This document shows, piece by piece, positions 12,201-21,200 of a stretch of DNA of 24,607 nucleotides. Numbering within the stretch: position 1 is the first letter of the stretch; every line of letters starts with the position of its first letter. The stretch lies in NCBI RefSeq assembly GCF_000003605.2, contig NW_003134348.1:3421-28027 (forward strand), in the 5' to 3' direction. The notes beneath the pieces were generated by a model. It searched no databases. It was not told the origin of the DNA and saw only the letters and a program-made list of their open reading frames with translations. The stretch is from Saccoglossus kowalevskii (Eukaryota > Hemichordata > Enteropneusta > Harrimaniidae). The position numbers and the translations under genes are program-made.

Positions 12201-15200
12201 AAGCAATATTGCGGTTACGGTTAGCGTCACCCATCTCCAGCTCACATGTCCTGTGGTTTGGCAATGTTTTGAGATACTCCAGTAAAATTCCTCTGTCCAA
12301 TTTGTCATCTCTTTCTCTGGTCCAAAACTCGATTTCTGTTTCTCCATGGCCGAAGAAACATTTGTTTTTGGGAACTGCACATCTTTTTTTACTGCAAAAC
12401 TCAAGGCAAGGTCGATATTTGCCAAGATAACCATTCATTATCCGTGCTCGAATTTTATTCCAGTAACGAAACTCTTCATTTTTCTTGCAAGATAGCAAGG
12501 TGTTCTTAGCGCAATTGTGGGGATCTGTTCTTGCATAGTGAAAGCTTTCTTCTCCATATTGGCCTGGAGATTGTACGAAGCATTTGCTGCATGCCAGGGC
12601 GAAATCGTGCGTCTTCAACATGTTTTGAAATGATGGTGATAGCGATTCCAAAGTTGGTTTCATAATTGGCAACTTTTTATTCTGTTCATGAATAGATAAA
12701 GCATATTTTATATATATGAATTAAGTCGTCACAGATATCCTTACTCGAACAATACATTTGAGAATTGTTTGAATTGATTTTTTTTGCATGTTCAACGTAG
12801 TTGATAGAAAGTTATTATACCTTCATATTCGCTCCTACAACTTTCCATTCGTCATTACCATTGTTTGAACTTACAACTGAGGATCTTGGCAGTTTTTTGT
12901 TTTTTGTATTGTTCACCTCCAACGGTGTTATTGGGTGTTGAATATCAGGTTGATATTGCTGAACTTTGTCTTTGGTCATTGTCGGTATCTGCTGCCTTTT
13001 CTACGAAAACATTCAATTACCTTTTTTAATAGCAGCAATGCAGATTGAAAGTGAACAACTTTTAAAGCGGGAGGGTCGTCACCTGCACACGCGCGGGAAT
13101 TGAGTCCCAAGCGATGATAACACGCGCTAAAACGCAAAGGCTCATGGGTATACGCTTGTTTGTGAACAGTGACACGCTATGGCCACCTGACGCATGCGTA
13201 GGTGACGACCATCCCGCTTTAACTAATGTAATGCATTCCGTCAACAAAACATACATTGTAACAATGAGCCCACTACTGACTATTAAATGATAGTGATTAC
13301 ATTGGAGGATATGTTATTAATATGATAATATTTTCCGTACAGTTCAAGTAGAACACTTTAATATTATCCGCATACCTTTTGCGCTGTGACCATTTCCCAG
13401 CCGTCACCACTATCATCAATCTTTGTTTTCGTCTTCTCTAATGGCAATTCTGCTTGATGTCCTGGTGAAAGTAATTCATTCGCATTTCTCATTGGGATAT
13501 TCAATTCTGTATTATTGGCTTCCACGTTGGGATCCGGAGAGTTTGTTGTGGTCGACCTCATCGGAATGCATTTATTCTGGGACGTCATTGCATCCGTTTT
13601 CTGTGAAAATGACAGTTGACATCAAAATGGAAAACATAGTTAAGAGTAAAGATTATATCAGTGGCCTACGAGGAACATGACGTTTTTAATGTCGTGGTTT
13701 CAAAATTGTTGAATAACTCAAATCCATTATAGAAATATGAATTCCTCGCCAGGATCCGTAAAATAATATTTCACAGAAGAAATCATTGAGTGTTTGCATG
13801 TAATAATAGTTAAGAGTGTAATATAAGTCAATAGAATATTGATATAAAATGTTATCCAATCTTCAGAGATTATATGAAAAATATTGAAATACGTACACGT
13901 TGTTTAGAAGCTACAACCTTTAGTTTACTCCTAGTTGGAAGCAGATTGGGGATTATGTCCGGTTGAGGTTTTCTTTGAGGTTGAACAGATGTTTTTTTAG
14001 TACTGGCCCTTTGAGATGAAGAAGAACGGCGTGTGCTCACATCTTCTTTCTGTTTGCCAATACCTGGTGATGGTGCAGCTGTACTTGGCGCTGACGAGTG
14101 CCTTGTCCTTTGTTGTTTGGGGTCAGATTGTTCTGAACAAACAAATAAATAAATAAATATTTTTCATGAATAAACACTGGGCAGTGTGAAGAAAAGGATG
14201 TGGCATTCAGTTATGAAAGCAAAAAAGAGAATTTGTACATATAATCTATCGTTGGGTTAGACAGTTAGGTTGTTTAATATGGTGGCCCATATACTATACA
14301 ATTGGCCTGATACATGAAAATCGCTACTTGAAAAAAAGTCGGTCGGGTACTTGAAAATTGCTCGGCTACGTGAAAATTGCACGGCTACATGAAAACCAGT
14401 CGGCTACTTGAAAATCGATCGGCTACGTGAAAATCACGGTAACAATTTTTCAATTTTTAAAGAAAACAAACGAGAAACAGTCGACTGTATGCAGCCCAGT
14501 GGGCTGACGATGATGCATTTGTGTCGGTTATTTTTTATGGTGTACTTAACGGTATTGTGTTAAAACTCATATGCATGTTTACATGAAAGCTTGCACCACG
14601 TAAAATGAGGAGTTGAAATTTAAATCCAGAGCAATGGTTTACATAAACACGGAGCTCTTCAACTTAACAACGTTGAGACGAAATACCTATACGCGTGATG
14701 ATTTAGACATGTTTTTCGATAACATGCAATTATAAATTTATGTATTATTATTACCAACAGGGAAGGATTCATGTGTTCAGTTGGTTTTGAACTTGGGTTC
14801 TTCACCTGGTTTGTTTCTACTATACGATGTAGTACAACTTGAATATATCTAGTACTCGAGTACCAATCTGATCTATGCATATATCCTGTTTGGCAATCGA
14901 GATTCTGTCATCGTTTTTAATATCCAAATTACACGAATGATTAGTTTTTGTGCATTCTTAAGTATTACAAATTATAATACTTGTATAGATTTTTTTTTTT
15001 ATTTAAAATAATGTTTAATGTTAAATAATGCGTCCTGTAACTGAATTCTGCCTTCTCATTGGTTAAGGTTAGTTGGAGGGAGTCGTGACTACCACACTCG
15101 TGAAAGACTACATTCCCAATTCTGAACATTTTAAACATGTGGAATTTTTCAATGTATTCTTTGGTGCTATCGCCTCAGCTTCGACAATCACGCCGATTTC

Positions 15201-18200
15201 TTTTTTCAAGAATAAGTCATGATAATTGAGAGCAATTTACATATATGAACTTTGCATCACCAGTAACCTCGTAACTGAGGGTACGTGGTTCACCTGACTT
15301 CGTAAGCATACACAAGAAAATCGTACATGGTGTACAGTACAGGTCGCATGTTACCTCGCAACATGCGACGCGATTTTCCAGATAGCCGAGCAATTTCAAT
15401 AAAGCGGCGCAATTTTTAAGTAGCCGACCGATTTTTTTGTTCAAGTATCGGACCAATTGTTGCTGGCACATCGCATTGTATATTCACAAATGATGGACAT
15501 TCCTTATAATCGTTAATGGTATTATTCATAGTATATTACCTTGGCGACGTGTTGGTCTTGAGCGATGTTTCTTTTTCTTAGCTGGTGATGGTTTCTGGTT
15601 TTGCATCTTAGGAAATAATTATTGAGATACAAACAATGACAATAAACAATAAGGCAATTAAAGATCTTGTAAATTACTATGGATTAAAAACAGATTATAC
15701 TGATTATACTAAAAAATCAAAACAACGAGACGCGTGCAGAAAAATATATACCCCATCTCTTGAAACAAATATTTTGATTAAATAAACATTTAAGAAATAA
15801 AAGATATTCGACCTCGAGTTTAATATCAATATGCTATGGAATATGGCATTCAGTTGTTAATTACACATGCTTAAAACTCGATTCGTCAGAGTGTGTACCT
15901 TTTTGCTATGAGCCAGCACTTCTTTGGGAAGCCACTCCTCCTTGACCTTGCCGTCATCTACGGGTGGCGGGGCTACTCCTCCTGTGTTTCCCATTTCTCG
16001 TCGTCGAGGGCGCACTCGTTCACTGTACCCGGGGTAATATCCGTAATCACCGGGTAGTGTGCTATACGGTCCTCGCTGTTCTTCATAAACAAACGATGGT
16101 TGTGGAATCAACCCTTGTGCCAAGAAAAACAGCGTGCGGGGATCAATGTACTCAGGCTCGTTTACAAACTCGTAATTTCCCCTTGTCTGAAAATATACAT
16201 TCAGAAAAAAAAAGTAAAACATCATAACGTGATTCGGGGTTGAAACAATGTATGTTAAACTTATAGAAGTCAGATGACTGCGCACTAAATTGACAGTAAA
16301 TCTGATTTCACTTACTACTCAATATCTAGCATGGATCAGACATAATTCTAGTGTAATTGACTGCTGTCTGTTGTCATCTTCGGCTCTAAATAGCACATAA
16401 ACCCGGACAAAAAATAAACATATCGGCTCTGCCTTTATGTTTATTTTCAACCGGGTTTCTATAACTTTTACGTAGATCTAATCCGCGACCCGTATAAGCC
16501 CAGGCTGTTTATTCAGAGACTGGTCAGTGAGTAAGAGTGATTAGCGGACATAGTCCTAATTAAATAGAATTCTCCTTTTTTAAAAGTCAGTCCATGCCTG
16601 TAATCCCTCATTATCGATCTGAATTTAGTTTCCAATAGATGAGTATTACCATTTGTCATGAACGGGTCATAATTCAAATTATTGTTTCGTTCAAGTCCAT
16701 TGGATGTTTTGATTGAACAGTCATTTAACATGTGTTCCTATTCAGAAGGTAGCAGAATGCAATGAGCAGAATCACGAGCGATCTGATTTTTTATTATTAT
16801 TATTTTAACTAGTTAGAGGTGCTTTTTAAAAACTGATTAACGGCAAGTAAAACTAAAAAAGCTAAATATACAAACAAAAATAAAACATAGTTGAACTCTG
16901 GTGACCTTGCCCTTTGTTATAATACAATTCCCTTTATCATAGTTTGTTTCAATATAAATATGCATTGTCATAATTAATTTTGAATACAAACAAGTTTTGG
17001 GGTTGACCAACAGTGGGGAATCAGTCTACCGAATGTCCTTAAAAGATGTAAATATCTTACAAAAACATTGGTGTCTTATTTGTTTAATTATTTTAAGGGA
17101 CATAATTTCAAGCTTTCTTCAAAGTAATTCAGATATTTTAGTATAAAAACAAATGTCTCATTGAAAAAAAAAAGTGCTGCATTTAGATGTGAATAGATTC
17201 ATAAAACATGCAAGATAACAGAAAATTTTAGCTGGCTTTAGTCCAAGTATTTTGTACAGGTGTCTGTCAAAAATTAATGATTCACTGAGACAAATATGAA
17301 CTGCCTCATTGTGTGACTACTGTATTATATGAAAAGTAAAAAAAAACACCCTTTATGAATAGCTATCATGTTGCAAGCTCTGCTTTGTATGCAAATCAAC
17401 TTAAATAGTTAGTTGGTGTCCAGTGGAGGGAGAAGTCAACAGTACTGTTGCCTCCTGAGAATCTACATCTTCAAACACTGCAATCTTTGAAGTGCGTTTT
17501 TAAACTAGTATTATAAAAACTCTATCATTCTGTTTTAATAGCTGAGAAACATATTCCTGTGAGTTTTCATTTGTCGAATGAACTGTTTGTCAAATACAGA
17601 ATACATATATTTTAGAATAATTTTCTTTTGCTTTTAATATATTTTTATGTATTGTTTTTGATTTGATAACTTTGAACTAAACAGATTTTCTATTAGCTTC
17701 AGATCTTGATCAAAGTTAGGCACCCAGTTCATAGGAGTGCTTATATTGATTTTCTGACATCTTGTTTTCTGTATAGATTTTATTGGTAGGTTTGCAAATG
17801 TGTATCAGACTGTACAATCTCTGCATGAGTTGGTTTTGAAACCCAGTATGGGATTCTGAGATACATTACCAAGGATATTATTACAAGATAAATCATTTGC
17901 TTCATTGAACACATACAACAATGCATATTTTCACTGAGATCAGTGATCTTTGATGTGTATCACCAGTGATCAGTCAAGTAGAAACAGTCAAAATATTTTA
18001 TCAGATTTTCTCAATTTTTGCATGATGTTTTCACACAGGACATCTGTTGTTCAAACTCGGGGAAGACTTTATACTGATGAATAAGGTGACTTATATATTG
18101 AATATTCAAGAGTCACACACGATCTTGTTCGCATTTGCGTTACTTGGCCTCAGGCCGGCTGAATACCCAGGTTGACCAGTTATCGTATGTTGACAGGTCG

Positions 18201-21200
18201 AAGAATAAGAGTGCAGTAATTCAATAATGGGTAATGTACAGTATTATAATAAAAGTTAGAGTTGACCATCACAAACTGAATATTTTGAAAATTAATTTGC
18301 AAGGGAAATCACAACACAAAATTATATGATGCAAATTAAACACTAAGTGAACGAAAAGAAAATAATGTTTGCACATTGTTATCTTCTCCTACACTTTATA
18401 ACGGTCATCCCTTGGTTTAGATTATATTCCGGCGCAGCAGCAATTTCATTGTTTTTTTAGAATGATCCAAAAACAAACTTTTCAACTACCCTTCCATGTG
18501 ACAACGTGCCCATCTGGTGTGACGTCATCCATTTACTCACTTGCATGAATACTATACATTTTTGGAATGGACCATATATTCCAGGAATTTCGTCATTGTA
18601 ACACATTTTATAATCGTTAAATGATTAGCATAGATCCAATGTTTAATTGTTTCGCCAAAAGATGAAGAACACTAGCTATCCTGGGGCTGTTCTGCAAAAT
18701 CTAATCTGTACCAACAAAATTACCAAAGGAAAATATTCGGTGTTTGTGCGAGTCCGGAAAATTACTGGGCTACACGAAATAAAATGAAAGTGACCAATTT
18801 GAGAGTCGTGCATTTAATGAAATACAGTGACCCCTCGCTAAGACGCGCCTCGGTAAGTCGCGATTCGGCTAAGTCGCAGGTAGTTTGATGGCTCCCAAAA
18901 TTTCTATTGTGTCTTGACGGCAGTTTTGAAGTACAGACACTAATGTTTTGTTGCATAAAGAGACAATTTTACTGTCCGTCAATTACTGAGATGTGAATGG
19001 GTGACGGCGGCCTTACTCAAGGTGTCAACAGGGGTGTCGAGTAGCAACTGTACGTACATGTACTTCTCGGCCGCCCCTTTGGTATACCTCTATAAAACTC
19101 GCTACAATGAGTTGAATTCATCATTCTGATCTCTATTTCTCAACTGAGCAGCATGTCTAAGCGAAAGCTATCCAGTCTGTCCGTACGCCATAAACTCACA
19201 GCGATCGACCGTGTCGAGAAAAGGTGAAACCACGTTAAGGGTTGCACGTGATCTAGCAATGGGTGAGCCCACTATTCGTAGTTTCAATATGATACGACAT
19301 TTAATTACTATAGTCTTTTGCATTACCTGCTGTCCATGGCCATATCCTGCGGCACCTGCAGTAACTATCTCGTCCTCAAAATCTTCTTCGTCGTCTGATA
19401 CCTATTTAAAAGGAAAACATATCACTAAAATCACTCATTAAATTAAATTTAATTTATATTCTAAGCACATGGTGTTGCATAACTAACATGGCGTGTACAG
19501 TTAATGGTTAGACCCTTTCATATTGATATTTAAATTGAAATTATCACCACACACAACTAGTAGTTTGGGGAGTACTAGTAATAAACGCTAATGCGCATGC
19601 GCTTTTAATTACTGGTACACACTAGTAATCAAACGATCAAACGCGCACATCTGAATTTTTCATTATTGTTTATCCAGCATACTAATTACTATATTATGTT
19701 ACTATGTATTGGTAAAAAAACATAAAATCGCTAGGTTTTCTATATTTCTTCTTCAATACGTTTTACCACGATATAAATTAATTGTTTACCACGGTTCAAA
19801 CCAACAGTTTAACACGATACAAACTAACAGTTTACCACAGTTTACCACGATACAAACTAAATGCACGACATAAAATAGAACGCACTGTGTTTGGAGGCAA
19901 CCACTGCATTGGTGAGTCACGTCTTAATCTGGACTCATGCAACCATAACATTTATTGAATAGAATCGAAGGCGACCTGGGCGACCTTGTTTAGAGCGTGG
20001 GTGAAAACAATTCTTCAATAACTTTACTTTGCCATCTATATTGTCCCTATACTGTCGTTATTAGATTCTTCCCAATTCATGGAGACTGTTGCGTGTTATA
20101 ATCGAGTAGCGAGCGTGTTATTTTACATGTAATACATAACATGGTGTCCTTGTGTGTGTGTTTTTTTCTATTTCTATAATTTTCAATATAATTACAACTT
20201 GCAAAAATGAATGAATATTCTTAGCATACTAATAATATGAAAGAAAATTGGCTGGCAGTATAATAACCGTCTTCTTACCTTCAAATCTTCTGATCTGCAG
20301 TCGAACGATCTAAAACACAGAAATGAGACTTGTTTAGCTACGTGTGTCTCTTTGTTATTAACTTGTGCGCGTCATAGCAGTTTCGGTCACGTGGGACAGT
20401 CTAGTTACTTTTTCTACGAATTTGCGAGGAGTACAAGGAATTTGTGGGAAGATCGTTGATTTAATCGTTTCCCCGTAAAATACCATCAATTTTTCGACTA
20501 ACAATAGTAATGTAATGTGAATCACGCCAGGGTACGTGGTATTTATTTATTTTTTTTACGCTCTTTTTCCCAGGATCACTTATATTACAAAATGAAGACG
20601 AAAAAGTGAGCACTGAGGGCCTGTCAGTGTGCACTGGGGTATAGATCGGCTCCAAAGGCGAGACAGTAAAACGTTGGTTCGGGCATGGTTTACAGAGTTT
20701 GTTGCTGTTGAGGGGAGTATAACATTTTGAGCAGATCTCCGAAACCTGGGATGTTCGATTCTCTGGTGTACATGTCTCCGTGAGGTCATACACACAAGAG
20801 AAAAAAAGATGGTTGCCCAATACCGATTAACAGGTAATAACAGGTCATATTAATTGGAATTATTGTGGTAAAAAAGCATTTAGTCCGTGTTCAAAACACA
20901 TTTTTCTACCATCATGCATTTCGTTCTATGTCCGTTCGCAAAACATTGCAAGAGGGTATCTCAACACATGAAACAGGGAACGAACTTAGACATTCGTGTA
21001 TTTCATGATTGTAAGCTTAGATGGAACTTACTAAAATTTAGTTCTTACAGCCAGCTTCTACGCCGTTTAAAACGCTTTTAAGGAGATCAGAGTTGGTCAT
21101 GCTTATGTGTGAACGCGATGGTGACATACCCGGATGAACAATTTTAGCAGCTCCGATTTGCCTATATTTGGCTACAGCCAAGGTGCTACAGCTCCGTGTA

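Noticed and set aside
12017-12430. 137-codon plus-strand ORF
   Set aside because: Antisense to the zinc-module exon 9, where Cys/His spacing supports the minus strand.
15217-15471. 84-codon minus-strand ORF
   Set aside because: Lies inside the right inverted-repeat arm of the 14299-15460 element; the reading comes from the repeats.
17935-17975. Short inverted repeats around AGTGATC
   Set aside because: Arms are only about 9 bases with mismatches, expected by chance in a 24 kb window.
18735-18785. Sequence resembling one subrepeat of the 14299-15460 element (GGGCTACACGAAA)
   Set aside because: Only one short, degenerate copy; not enough to call a second element.
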